Shown: piece after piece, positions 1 through 7,158 of the stretch
How the letters are laid out: each line of letters begins with the position of its first letter
Numbering within the stretch: position 1 is the stretch's first letter
NCBI GenBank assembly: GCA_902778275.1
Contig: CACYXE010000011.1
Span: forward strand, 1 to 61,077
DNA from: Oscillospiraceae bacterium
Lineage (GTDB): Bacteria; Bacillota; Clostridia; Oscillospirales; Oscillospiraceae
Direction: 5' to 3'
Length of the DNA: 61,077 bases
The notes under the pieces: model-generated
Told to the model about the DNA's origin: nothing
The model's database searches: none
The model's input: only the letters and a program-made list of their open reading frames with translations
Translations under genes and position numbers: made by a program

Positions 1-10
1 TGCAATGAAT

Positions 11-89
11 ATATGGCAAAACAGCAGGGCTGTTTTGCTGCGCCGCAAAGCGGCGCGGCGAAAAGCGTTTTGGCTTTTCGCCATCATAT
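11..89. repeat. Cluster of three perfect hairpins
   Basis: Three inverted repeats follow one another almost without spacers. Arms 16-25/29-38 are 10 bp with a 3-nt loop. Arms 40-46/50-56 are 7 bp with an AAA loop. Arms 57-66/73-82 are 10 bp with a 6-nt loop. ATAT at 11-14 and 86-89 could close an outer stem, giving a cloverleaf-like shape. It lies 3' of the minus-strand flavin oxidoreductase gene and may act as its terminator, but there is no clean T-tract. It could equally be a REP- or MITE-like palindromic element. Confidence 0.6.
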
Positions 90-119
90 AGTCATTATGT
101 GTAGTGTTTGGATGCTTGC

Positions 120-1094
120 TCAGGCTTTTTCTGCCCAGTGGGCGTCCAGCAGCAGAGCGCGGCCCACGCCGATCAGGTCGGCCTTGCCCTCTGCCAGCAG
201 GCGCTCCGCGTCGGCGAGCTTCGCCACGCCGCCGGTGAGGATCACGGGGATGCTTACGGCCCTGCGGACTTTTTCGGTCATAGAGCCGAAGTAGCCGGGC
301 TCTTTGCAGTCCGGGCGGATGTAGCCGCACATGCCGCCGGAGATATCCAACAGATCGGCCCCGGCCCGTTCGATGAGCCGGGCCGCCTCCACGGCGTCCT
401 CTTCGGTGGAGCCGCCGGGCATATAGTCCGCGCCGCCCAGCCGGACCGCCATGGGGCAGTCGGCGCCGATCACGGCCCGCACCTTCTCCATGGTCTCCAG
501 CAGAAAGCGGACCCGGTTTTCCATACAGGCCGCGCCATACTCGTCGTCGCGCAGGTTGCTCAGGGGCGAATAGAACTGATTGAGCAGGTAGGCGTGGGCA
601 CAGTGGATCTCCACACCGTCGTAACCGGCCTCCAAAGCGCGGAGGGCTGCCCGGGCGTAGGCGTCTTCCAGCTCATGGATCTCGGGAACGGTCAGGGGCC
701 GGGGCATGCGGGGGGAGGGCTTGCGCAGGTTGACCACGGCACTGGCAGAGACGATCTCCCCATCGTCAAAGGGCACGGCGGAGCTGCCGCCGTGGTTGAG
801 CTGAACAAAGACCCGGCTCCCCGCGGCGTGGATCGCGTCGGTGAGCCGTCTGTGCTCCGGGATCATCCCATCGTCTGCGATGGAAAGCTGCTCCTTGGCT
901 GCGCGGCCCGCCTCGGTGATGCAGCTGTGCTCGGTGAAGATCAGTCCGGGTTTGGAATACAGCGCGCGTTCATGGTAGTAGTTGACCAGATCGTCGGTGA
1001 CGTGGCCCAGGTCGGTGCGGCCTGTCTGCATGGGCGGCATGACCAGGCGGCTCTTCAGCGTCAGCCGGTTGATGGTGATGGGATCGTAGAGCAT
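120..1094 (-). CDS. NADH:flavin oxidoreductase, old yellow enzyme family
   Basis: The 324-residue protein is a single FMN-binding TIM barrel of the old yellow enzyme family, which reduces activated C=C bonds of enones or similar substrates with NAD(P)H in the cytoplasm. Visible landmarks are the N-terminal MPPMQ segment (19-23), the QLNHGG strand (98-103), the active-site HCAH motif (164-167) that normally contacts substrate and flavin, and the phosphate-binding LTGGV (286-290) and GVGRALL (309-315) loops. It lacks the C-terminal Fe-S and FAD domains of the long 2,4-dienoyl-CoA reductase type. The start has a good AAGGAGG site about 7 nt upstream and a promoter at 1131-1159. The exact substrate cannot be told from sequence. 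Confidence 0.9.
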   Translation of the reverse strand: MLYDPITINRLTLKSRLVMPPMQTGRTDLGHVTDDLVNYYHERALYSKPGLIFTEHSCITEAGRAAKEQLSIADDGMIPEHRRLTDAIHAAGSRVFVQLNHGGSSAVPFDDGEIVSASAVVNLRKPSPRMPRPLTVPEIHELEDAYARAALRALEAGYDGVEIHCAHAYLLNQFYSPLSNLRDDEYGAACMENRVRFLLETMEKVRAVIGADCPMAVRLGGADYMPGGSTEEDAVEAARLIERAGADLLDISGGMCGYIRPDCKEPGYFGSMTEKVRRAVSIPVILTGGVAKLADAERLLAEGKADLIGVGRALLLDAHWAEKA

Positions 1095-1130
1095 GACGGG
1101 GCCTCCTTACTTCGGTGAGTTCAGTATATC

Positions 1131-1159
1131 AGTATAAATGATCGCAAAGGAAATGCCAA
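1131..1159 (-). promoter_or_regulatory. Sigma-A-type promoter of the flavin oxidoreductase
   Basis: On the minus strand, -35 TTGGCA (1154-1159) and -10 TATACT (1131-1136) are separated by 17 bp, about 40 bp upstream of the start codon. Confidence 0.65.
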
Positions 1160-1208
1160 GTCTTTCCAAAGGGGGTGGCAGATCCGACATCTGCACTGGA
1201 GCTTTGAT

Positions 1209-1829
1209 TTATGGCCGATCACCCCGCTTCAGGAATTCGATGAAATGGTAGAGCAGATCCGCGGTCATTCCCCAGATGACGGCCTCCTCCCGGCGGTAGA
1301 AGTAGAAACGGCGCTGGGGCCGGAAGAAGGGATAGTCCCTGCCGCCGGGGATCAACTCGTAGGGGAAATCCGCCTCCAGCTGGAATTCCATCTCCGCCCG
1401 GTAGATCTCCGGCGGGTTTGCCAGCAGCCAGTCCAGCGGCACAGTGAAGACCCGCTCCACCTCCGAGAGGGAAAAGCTGTCCTCATAGTCCCGCAGCAGC
1501 CCTACAAAAGAGTCGATGATCAGGCGTCCCCGGTCTGTCATCCGGTGCATGGGGGCCAGGATCTCCACCTGTCCGGGGCGCAGCAGCAATTCCTCGCAGG
1601 TCTCCCTGCGGGCGGTTTCCCCGGCGTCTTCGCCCGGCTCCACATGTCCGCCTGGGAAGCTGACCTCACCGCCCTGGGCGATGTCGGCGCTGCGCACCTC
1701 AAACAGCACGTGCAGCTGTCCTGCCTTTTCCACCAGCGGGATCATGACGGCGGTGAATATGGGCCGCTCCGGCAAGATCAGTTCCGGCTTATGATCGTTT
1801 ACTTTGGCGCGCAAGGTGTTCAGATCCAT
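1209..1829 (-). CDS. Nudix hydrolase, CoA pyrophosphatase-like
   Basis: This 206-residue Nudix protein probably hydrolyses the pyrophosphate bond of CoA or a related dinucleotide. It has the sequence preceding the Nudix box that typifies CoA-type members (EVRSADIAQGG, then SFPGG) and the box itself, GGHVEPGE followed by RETCEE. The usual glycine after REXXEEX is replaced by leucine. I chose the ATG at 1829 because AGAGGGA lies about 7 nt upstream; an upstream in-frame start at 1871 has no such site. It is monocistronic and divergent from the aldo/keto reductase. Family assignment is firm; the CoA substrate is inferred from the pre-box signature. Confidence 0.85.
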   Translation of the reverse strand: MDLNTLRAKVNDHKPELILPERPIFTAVMIPLVEKAGQLHVLFEVRSADIAQGGEVSFPGGHVEPGEDAGETARRETCEELLLRPGQVEILAPMHRMTDRGRLIIDSFVGLLRDYEDSFSLSEVERVFTVPLDWLLANPPEIYRAEMEFQLEADFPYELIPGGRDYPFFRPQRRFYFYRREEAVIWGMTADLLYHFIEFLKRGDRP

Positions 1830-1885
1830 TTCAATTCCCTCTGACTGTATAGATTCAGCATGTATCCGCAATGCTGCCCGCTGCC

Positions 1886-1915
1886 ATTATAGCATAAAGA
1901 TCATCCGGCAGGAAA
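1886..1915 (-). promoter_or_regulatory. Likely extended -10 promoter of the Nudix gene
   Basis: On the minus strand the sequence TGC-TATAAT (hexamer at 1886-1891) forms an extended -10. The -35 at 1910-1915 (TTTCCT, 18 bp away) is weak. Confidence 0.45.
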
Positions 1916-1953
1916 GTACCTTTGTTCTTTCTGCGATTGATGTGGAGAATGAC

Positions 1954-1982
1954 TTGCCAGATGAACGCTTTGCACATATAAT
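1954..1982 (+). promoter_or_regulatory. Promoter of the ferredoxin-type aldo/keto reductase
   Basis: -35 TTGCCA (1954-1959), 17-bp spacer, -10 TATAAT (1977-1982), 29 nt before the start codon. Confidence 0.7.
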
Positions 1983-2011
1983 AAAACCATACACAAAAAG
2001 GGGGCGTTGAG

Positions 2012-3211
2012 ATGATCTACAACGATTTTCAAGATATGAAACTCTCGGCTCTGGGCTTCGGCGCCATGCGCCTGCCTGTGCTGCCGGACGGCTCCGGGGC
2101 CATTGATCAGGAAGAGCTGGACCGGATGGTGGACGCGGCCATGGATGCGGGGGTGAATTACTTCGACACGGCCTATCCGTACCACGGCGGTCTGTCTGAG
2201 ATCGCCTTGGGCAAGTCCCTGTCCCGCTATCCGCGGGAGAGCTGGAACCTGGCGGACAAGTTCCCCGGGCACCAGAACGTCCACGGCGTCAAGCCATTGA
2301 TCCCGGAGGAGGTCTTCGAGGAGCAGCTGCGCCGCTGCGGCGTGGATTATTTCGATTTTTACCTGATGCACAACGTCAACGAAAACTCCATGCGCTACTA
2401 CTGTGACCCGGACAACCATTTCCTGGAGTATTTCCTGGAGCAGAAGGCGAAGGGACGCATCCGGCACCTGGGTTTTTCCTGCCACGCGGGCCCGGACGGG
2501 CTGGAGCGTTTTCTGGAGATGCATGGAGAGCACATGGAATTCTGTCAGATCCAGCTGAACTTTGTGGACTGGACCCTGCAGGACGCCAAGCGCAAGTGTG
2601 AGATCCTGAAGGCGGCGGGTCTTCCCGTGTGGGTGATGGAGCCGGTGCGCGGCGGCCGCCTGGCAAAGTTCGGCGAGGAGATCGAGGGGAAGATGCGCGC
2701 CTTCCGCCCGGAGGAGAGCACGCCCGCATGGGCCTTCCGCTGGCTCCGGACTGTGCCGAAACCCACGATGATCCTCAGCGGCATGTCCAACCTGAGCCAG
2801 ATGCAGGACAACCTGAAGACCTTCGCCGAGGAAAAGCCGCTCAACGAAGACGAACTGCAGCTGCTCAGCGATGTGGCCGCCGGGATCGCCAAGCTGATCC
2901 CCTGTACCGGCTGCCGCTACTGCTGCGCCGGTTGTCCTATGGAACTGAACATCCCGAACCTGCTGAGCATGGCCAATGATATGGCGGTGGACAAGAGCTT
3001 CAACACCGTGGCGCGGTATTCGGCATTGGAGGATGGAAAGCGCGCCGATTCCTGCATCGGCTGCGGCCAGTGCATGGAGGCATGTCCCCAGAAGATCAAC
3101 GTGCCGGAGGAGATGCAGAAGCTGGCGGAGCTGATGAGTGCGCAGAAGTCCTGGGAAGAGATCTGCAAGGAGCGCGAGGCCGCCGCGGAAGCGCTGAAAA
3201 AGGGTAAGTGA
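2012..3211 (+). CDS. Aldo/keto reductase with two C-terminal [4Fe-4S] motifs
   Basis: The 399-residue protein has an aldo/keto reductase barrel (about 1-290) with the catalytic tetrad in place: Asp52, Tyr55 or Tyr57, Lys83 and His120. A bacterial ferredoxin-like tail follows. Both cluster motifs have the classic CxxCxxCxxxCP spacing, at Cys298/301/304/308 and Cys348/351/354/358. Such enzymes are widespread in anaerobic Clostridia and are thought to exchange electrons with ferredoxin or a similar partner, but their physiological substrates are mostly unknown. The start has a GGGGGCG site 6 nt upstream. The gene is followed by its own terminator, so it is probably transcribed alone. Confidence 0.9.
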   Translation: MIYNDFQDMKLSALGFGAMRLPVLPDGSGAIDQEELDRMVDAAMDAGVNYFDTAYPYHGGLSEIALGKSLSRYPRESWNLADKFPGHQNVHGVKPLIPEEVFEEQLRRCGVDYFDFYLMHNVNENSMRYYCDPDNHFLEYFLEQKAKGRIRHLGFSCHAGPDGLERFLEMHGEHMEFCQIQLNFVDWTLQDAKRKCEILKAAGLPVWVMEPVRGGRLAKFGEEIEGKMRAFRPEESTPAWAFRWLRTVPKPTMILSGMSNLSQMQDNLKTFAEEKPLNEDELQLLSDVAAGIAKLIPCTGCRYCCAGCPMELNIPNLLSMANDMAVDKSFNTVARYSALEDGKRADSCIGCGQCMEACPQKINVPEEMQKLAELMSAQKSWEEICKEREAAAEALKKGK

Positions 3212-3232
3212 GGAATTTCCTTATATTACAGG

Positions 3233-3264
3233 AAAAGGACGGTAGCGATCTGCCGTCTTTTTCC
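3233..3264 (+). terminator. Rho-independent terminator
   Basis: A stem AAAAGGACGG/CCGTC(T)TTTT with a 10-nt loop runs into T5, 22 nt after the reductase stop codon. Confidence 0.65.
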
Positions 3265-3461
3265 ATCAGCTTTTTCATTGACGTTTTGTGGTAAAACCTT
3301 TATTAGAGATGAAGAATCTTCCGGGATAGAAAGAAAAATTATTGCTAAAAAAAGTGGCTGAATTGCCTGGCAATACCCAAAAAGCCAAGCTCAATGGAAT
3401 ATCGTGTCAGTGATATGGTACGAAACCATCACAAGCAAAGCAGATCAAAGGAGACGAGAAG

Positions 3462-4436
3462 ATGAAGATTACAAAGATTGCAGGTATCGAATGTTCCCGC
3501 ATCATTCTCGGTACTGGGAAATTTGGCGGGGCCGTCGATGGAAAAACCGCATTTGAATTGATGGACGCGTACATCAGCGCTGGGGGGAATGTGATCGATA
3601 CTGCGGAGGTATATGGAGATTGGTTTCCCGGTGCGGAGAAAAGCCCATCGGAAAAATGTGTCGGCAGATATCTCAAGCAGAGGGGTAAATCCGGCCTGGT
3701 GATCTTCACCAAAGGAGCCCACTACAGGGCCAAGGATCCTGCAAGAGTATCGCGTGTGCGGCCGGAATGTATCCGTGAGGATATCGGAAAAAGCCTGGAT
3801 AATCTTTTCATCGACTGCATCGATTTCTACTGGCTGCATCGGGACGACCCCGCCTATCCGGTTGAACCGATCATGGACGCATTGTTCGATGCCCAGGATC
3901 AAGGCGTGATTTCACGCATCGGCGCATCGAACTGGAGTCTTGAACGCATCGAGGAGGCGAACCGGTATGCGGCTGCATGCGGCAGAACGGGCTTTGAAGC
4001 GACGCAGACAGGCTATGCTTATATGAAAAACTATGTACAGATGGGCATGAACAAAGATCCTGATACAACCATGCTGTATTTTGATGAGAGAAGGGATACC
4101 GCTTACTGCACCGAGCATCAGTTCCCCGTGGTCGCATACAGCAGTCAGGCAAACGGCTACATCACCAAATACCTTTCCGGAAAGGGACTTCCGGAGAAGG
4201 TGGCCCGTTCCTATGATTACCCCATGAACCGCATGAGGGCGAAGCGCGCCGGTAAGGTCGCCTTGGAACTGGAGTGCTCACCCGAGGCAGTTGGACTTGC
4301 CTATCTGTTTACAAGACCGTTCCCGGTTTGCGCAATTATCGGTCCGCGCAACCTGGAACAACTCCGCTCCACGCTTGAAGCGGCGGATCTTGAACTGTCA
4401 GATGAGCAGAAGACTTTCCTGGAGCGGGATGAGTGA
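3462..4436 (+). CDS. Aldo/keto reductase
   Basis: This 324-residue NAD(P)H-dependent oxidoreductase of the aldo/keto reductase superfamily acts in the cytoplasm on a carbonyl substrate I cannot identify. The catalytic tetrad is visible as Asp46, Tyr51, Lys84 and His126, and the C-terminal cofactor-binding segment (PFPVCAIIGPRN) is present. It has no Fe-S tail, unlike its neighbour upstream, so it is not a recent duplicate of it. AAAGGAG lies about 8 nt before the ATG. The 250 bp upstream hold the previous gene's terminator and no strong promoter that I can see. Base composition is a little more AT-rich than in the flanking genes, which could indicate later acquisition. Confidence 0.88.
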   Translation: MKITKIAGIECSRIILGTGKFGGAVDGKTAFELMDAYISAGGNVIDTAEVYGDWFPGAEKSPSEKCVGRYLKQRGKSGLVIFTKGAHYRAKDPARVSRVRPECIREDIGKSLDNLFIDCIDFYWLHRDDPAYPVEPIMDALFDAQDQGVISRIGASNWSLERIEEANRYAAACGRTGFEATQTGYAYMKNYVQMGMNKDPDTTMLYFDERRDTAYCTEHQFPVVAYSSQANGYITKYLSGKGLPEKVARSYDYPMNRMRAKRAGKVALELECSPEAVGLAYLFTRPFPVCAIIGPRNLEQLRSTLEAADLELSDEQKTFLERDE

Positions 4437-4457
4437 AGTGAACACGCTGCAAGTGAT

Positions 4458-4508
4458 GCGCCAGCAAAAAACCCTGTATCCATTGAGAATACAGGGTTTT
4501 TCTGGCGC
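4458..4508 (+). terminator. Strong hairpin terminator
   Basis: Arms AAAAACCCTGTAT (4466 on) and ATACAGGGTTTTT (to 4501) form a near-perfect stem after the aldo/keto reductase. An outer stem GCGCCAG (4458-4464)/CTGGCGC (4502-4508) extends it. The outer right arm is part of the duplicated tRNA 3' end. Confidence 0.8.
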
Positions 4509-4524
4509 AGAAGGAGGGATTTGA
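4499..4524 (-). repeat. Direct repeat of the tRNA-Ser 3' end
   Basis: These 26 bases are identical to 4650-4675, which cover the encoded CCA, acceptor 3' strand and T-arm 3' side of the adjacent tRNA-Ser. The copies are 151 bp apart and in the same orientation. It is either a partial duplication of the tRNA or the scar of an element that used the tRNA end as attachment site. Confidence 0.8.
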
Positions 4525-4579
4525 CCTGCGCTGCGGCGCAGGCCGGGTCGCGGGGAAAACGTGCCGCCGGCACGTTTTC
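4525..4579. repeat. Two adjacent perfect hairpins
   Basis: CCTGCGC/GCGCAGG (4525-4531/4536-4542, loop TGCG) and an 11-bp stem GAAAACGTGCC/GGCACGTTTTC (4555-4565/4569-4579, loop GCC). They resemble in design, though not in exact sequence, the cluster at 11-89. They lie between the tRNA-Ser and its 3'-end copy. Confidence 0.6.
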
Positions 4580-4614
4580 TCATACCGCTCCCGTTCAAAT
4601 CCCCCTCGGGAATC

Positions 4615-4648
4615 AAAAAAAGCAGCCCACCCTCACGGGTGAGCTGCT
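4615..4648 (-). terminator. Terminator of tRNA-Ser
   Basis: On the minus strand AGCAGC/GCTGCT (4643-4648/4621-4626) and an inner CACCC/GGGTG stem form a hairpin that is followed by a run of seven T. Confidence 0.75.
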
Positions 4649-4653
4649 CTTTC

Positions 4654-4745
4654 TGGCGCAGAAGGAGGGATTTGAACCCTCGCGCGCTTTATACACGCCT
4701 ACTCCCTTAGCAGGGGAGCCCCTTCGGCCTCTTGGGTACTTCTGC
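4654..4745 (-). tRNA. tRNA-Ser (anticodon GCT)
   Basis: A complete class II tRNA with acceptor GCAGAAG (4739-4745) pairing with CTTCTGC (4658-4664), discriminator G at 4657 and genome-encoded CCA at 4654-4656. The anticodon arm is CTCCC-CTGCTAA-GGGAG, giving anticodon GCT, which reads AGC and AGU serine codons. A long variable arm and the TTCAAAT T-loop are visible. It has its own promoter and terminator and lies just downstream of mnmE on the same strand. Confidence 0.95.
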
Positions 4746-4758
4746 AAGCCGCTAAAGT

Positions 4759-4787
4759 ATATTAGCACAGCGGCTTGTACTTGTCAA
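4759..4787 (-). promoter_or_regulatory. Promoter of tRNA-Ser
   Basis: On the minus strand, consensus -35 TTGACA (4782-4787), 17-bp spacer and -10 TAATAT (4759-4764), 13 bp before the tRNA 5' end. An inverted repeat AAGCCGCT/AGCGGCTT (4746-4753/4769-4776) overlaps the -10. Confidence 0.75.
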
Positions 4788-4797
4788 GGAAAAATGC

Positions 4798-6156
4798 CTA
4801 TTTCCCTACACAAAAGCGCTGAAAGATCCGGTTTGTCACATCTTCGCGTACCGTGCGGCCGCTCAACTCACCCAAAGCAGACATGGCGCCCTCCGTCTCC
4901 GTCAGCACAATGTCCGGGGTCATCCCCTGACGCATGGCGTCCAGTGCAGCCTCCATGGAGACGACGGCCCGGTGAATGGCGTCCGCCTGCCGGGTGTTGG
5001 TCAGGATCTCCCCGGCAGGGACCGGCGGCAGTGGGAAGAGGACGGAGATGGCCTGCTCCAGATCTGCAAGTCCTTCTCCGGTTACGGAGCTTACACGCAC
5101 GAGGGGGAGTCTGGTCTCCGGCAGCGGACCGGCTTCATTCAGGTCCCGCTTGGTGAGGACCACCACACCGTGCTCGGCGGCCTCGGCCGCGGCGATGACC
5201 TCCCTGTCCTCGGCAGTAAAGGGGGCGTTGCCGTCCACCACGGCGATCACCAGCGCCGCTTGAGAGAGAGCGGCCCGGCTTCGTTGGACGCCCAACTGCT
5301 CCACACGGTCCTCCGTCTCCCGGATGCCGGCTGTGTCCGTCAGGCGCAGCAGCAGGCTGCCCAGACGCAGCCGCTCCTCGATGGTGTCCCGGGTGGTGCC
5401 GGGAACTTCGGTGACGATGGCCCGGTCATAGCCCAGCAGAGCGTTGAGGAGGGAACTCTTGCCCGCGTTGGGCCGCCCGGCCAGCACGGCGGGGATACCG
5501 CTGTTCATGAACTTGCCGCGATCAAAGGTGGCCAGGAGCGCATGCAATTGTGCCAGCGCACCGGTCAGCGTGTCTTCATAGTTGCGCAGTTCAAAGTCCT
5601 CGATATCCTCATCGGGGTAATCCAGCACCGCGTGATAGTGTGAACTGATATCCGCCAGATCGGAATAGATCCCCTCGACCTTGCTGCCGATGGCGCCGGA
5701 CAGCTGTCCCGCGGCGTTGCGGGCAGACTCCACGGTCTCGGCGTCGATCAGATCCACCACGGCCTCTGCGGAGCTCAGCTCCATGCGGCCGTTGAGGAAG
5801 GCCCGTTTGGTGAACTCACCGGGGCCCGCCTGCCGGGCGCCCAGCTGAAACAGCTCCTCCAACGCGGCCCGGAGCATGACGGGGGAGCCGTGGCACTGCA
5901 GCTCCGCCGTATCCTCGCCGGTATAGCTGCGTGGGCCGCGGCTGATGGTGCACAGGCACAGATCCAGCAGATCCCCACTGGCGGTGTAAAGCCCGCCATA
6001 GACCAGCTTGCGGTCCGGATAATCGGACATGTGGCCGCCGGCGCTGGGACGAAACAGAGCGTCCATCAGCGGCAGGGACCGGGGACCGGACAGACGAATG
6101 ATCCCGATAGCGGCCACCTGTGCGCCGGTGGCAATAGCGGCAATGGTATCAGACAT
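4798..6156 (-). CDS. mnmE: tRNA uridine-5-carboxymethylaminomethyl GTPase MnmE
   Basis: MnmE acts with MnmG to install the 5-carboxymethylaminomethyl group on the wobble uridine of several tRNAs. The 452-residue protein has the N-terminal tetrahydrofolate-binding domain (1-120), a helical domain, and an inserted G domain with P-loop GRPNAGKS (227-234), DTAG (274-277) and TKRD (335-338). It ends in CVGK, a variant of the catalytic C(I/V)GK tail whose cysteine is conserved. I placed the start at 6156 because AAGGAG lies 7-8 nt upstream; longer in-frame starts lack this. The usual partner mnmG is not in the window. The gene lies downstream of rex, separated by the rex terminator. Confidence 0.95.
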   Translation of the reverse strand: MSDTIAAIATGAQVAAIGIIRLSGPRSLPLMDALFRPSAGGHMSDYPDRKLVYGGLYTASGDLLDLCLCTISRGPRSYTGEDTAELQCHGSPVMLRAALEELFQLGARQAGPGEFTKRAFLNGRMELSSAEAVVDLIDAETVESARNAAGQLSGAIGSKVEGIYSDLADISSHYHAVLDYPDEDIEDFELRNYEDTLTGALAQLHALLATFDRGKFMNSGIPAVLAGRPNAGKSSLLNALLGYDRAIVTEVPGTTRDTIEERLRLGSLLLRLTDTAGIRETEDRVEQLGVQRSRAALSQAALVIAVVDGNAPFTAEDREVIAAAEAAEHGVVVLTKRDLNEAGPLPETRLPLVRVSSVTGEGLADLEQAISVLFPLPPVPAGEILTNTRQADAIHRAVVSMEAALDAMRQGMTPDIVLTETEGAMSALGELSGRTVREDVTNRIFQRFCVGK

Positions 6157-6183
6157 GGTCATTCTCCTTCCGTACAGACAGCG

Positions 6184-6211
6184 AAAAAAGCTTCCCGAGG
6201 GGAAGCTTTTT
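6184..6211 (-). terminator. Terminator of rex
   Basis: On the minus strand an AAAAAGCTTCCC/GGGAAGCTTTTT stem with a 4-nt loop ends in a T run, in the gap between rex and mnmE. Confidence 0.8.
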
Positions 6212-6235
6212 CTCATGAAAAATCAGCGCGAACGC

Positions 6236-6910
6236 TCAGCTTTGCTTTTCCGCCTTGGCGGCTTTGGCAGCCCGCTCGTCATGACGCTCGGAAACGAAGT
6301 AGCTCAGGGACAGCAGACTGTCGGAGAAATGCACGTTCTCCACAATGGTGCTGCTGTTGGGCTCGGTCAGTTCCACATTGGTGAAATTCCAGATGGCTTC
6401 GATACCGTTCTCGGTCAGGGTATTGGTGACGGAAACAGCCACCTCCTTGGGAACGGTCAGAACGGCCACGTCCACAGGGTTGTTCCGAATATAGTCCACA
6501 AGCTCATCCATGGAGAAGATGGGGACGCCGCCGAAGGTGGTGCCGATCAGAGTGGGGTTAATGTCAAAAGCGGCGGCCAGCTGGAAGCCCCAGTCAGAGA
6601 AGCAGAAATTGTCCATCAAAGCGTGGCCGATGTTGCCGACGCCGATCAAAATGGCGTGATAACCCCGGTCCATCCCCAGTATGGTCGCGATCTGAGACCG
6701 GAGGACCGGCACATTGTAACCATAGCCCTGCTGGCCGAATTCACCAAAGCAACTGAAATCCTGGCGGATTTGGGAGGGGGTGAGCCCCAGCTGCTGGCCC
6801 AACTCAAAGGAGGAGATCCGGCTGACGCCGTTTTCGCTCAACTCATCCAGCTTGCGGAGATAGCGGGGAAGGCGGCGAATTACATTATTGGAAACTTTGA
6901 CACGCTTCAC
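6236..6910 (-). CDS. rex: Redox-sensing transcriptional repressor Rex
   Basis: Rex senses the NADH/NAD+ ratio and represses fermentation and anaerobic respiration genes when NADH is low. The protein has an N-terminal winged helix (about 1-75, with TPSQIRQDFSCFGEFG) and a Rossmann domain with GVGNIG at 90-95. Length, about 224 residues, fits the family. I prefer the GTG at 6910, which has AAGGAG 9 nt upstream; the ATG at 6928 overlaps that site and has no ribosome-binding site of its own. The promoter at 6966-6994 is close to consensus. Likely targets here would be fermentation genes, but no clear Rex box (TTGTTAA-N4-TTAACAA) was seen in the window. Confidence 0.93.
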   Translation of the reverse strand: MKRVKVSNNVIRRLPRYLRKLDELSENGVSRISSFELGQQLGLTPSQIRQDFSCFGEFGQQGYGYNVPVLRSQIATILGMDRGYHAILIGVGNIGHALMDNFCFSDWGFQLAAAFDINPTLIGTTFGGVPIFSMDELVDYIRNNPVDVAVLTVPKEVAVSVTNTLTENGIEAIWNFTNVELTEPNSSTIVENVHFSDSLLSLSYFVSERHDERAAKAAKAEKQS

Positions 6911-6914
6911 GTTC

Positions 6915-7145
6915 TTACGCTCCTTCATCTATGTCATAGAGATAGAATCCAAAAACCATGATATAATTATAACACAATTCGATATCCGGTTCAAGACAAA
7001 AATCAAACGATTTCTTTATGCGCAGCTCCTCGCCAAAGTCCACTTTCAGTTGATAGGCGGGTTTGCGGGCCTTTTCAAATATTTTGGCGTCCACAATGGT
7101 GCCTGCGCGGATGTCCAGTTTCATGAAATCGTCAGATACAGCCAT
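6915..7145 (-). pseudogene. 5' fragment of a csaA-like tRNA-binding-domain gene
   Basis: From the ATG at 7145 (AAAGGAG 8 nt upstream) the first 46 residues look like the start of CsaA, a small EMAP-II-like tRNA-binding/chaperone protein of about 110 residues: DDFMKLDIRAGTIVDA, then ARKPAYQLKVDFGEELRIKKS. Similarity stops near 7008. The rest of the frame, to 6915, is AT-rich, contains the rex promoter and encodes nothing CsaA-like. The gene has lost its C-terminal half, apparently by a deletion that fused it to the rex leader. It may still be translated because its ribosome-binding site is intact. Recognition of CsaA is from memory of the family sequence. Confidence 0.75.
6966..6994 (-). promoter_or_regulatory. 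rex: Promoter of rex
   Basis: On the minus strand, -35 TTGAAC (6989-6994), 17-bp spacer, -10 TATAAT (6966-6971). It lies inside the reading frame of the csaA relic, supporting the view that the relic is non-functional. Confidence 0.8.
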
Positions 7146-7158
7146 GCGGCACGCTCCT

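Noticed and set aside
4588-4612. A T-loop-like GTTCAAATCCCC suggesting a second tRNA
   Set aside because: No cloverleaf can be formed around it; it is probably part of the palindromic or scar sequence.
6960-7010. A Rex box in the rex promoter
   Set aside because: TTGTGTTATAATTA matches only half of the TTGTTAA-N4-TTAACAA consensus.
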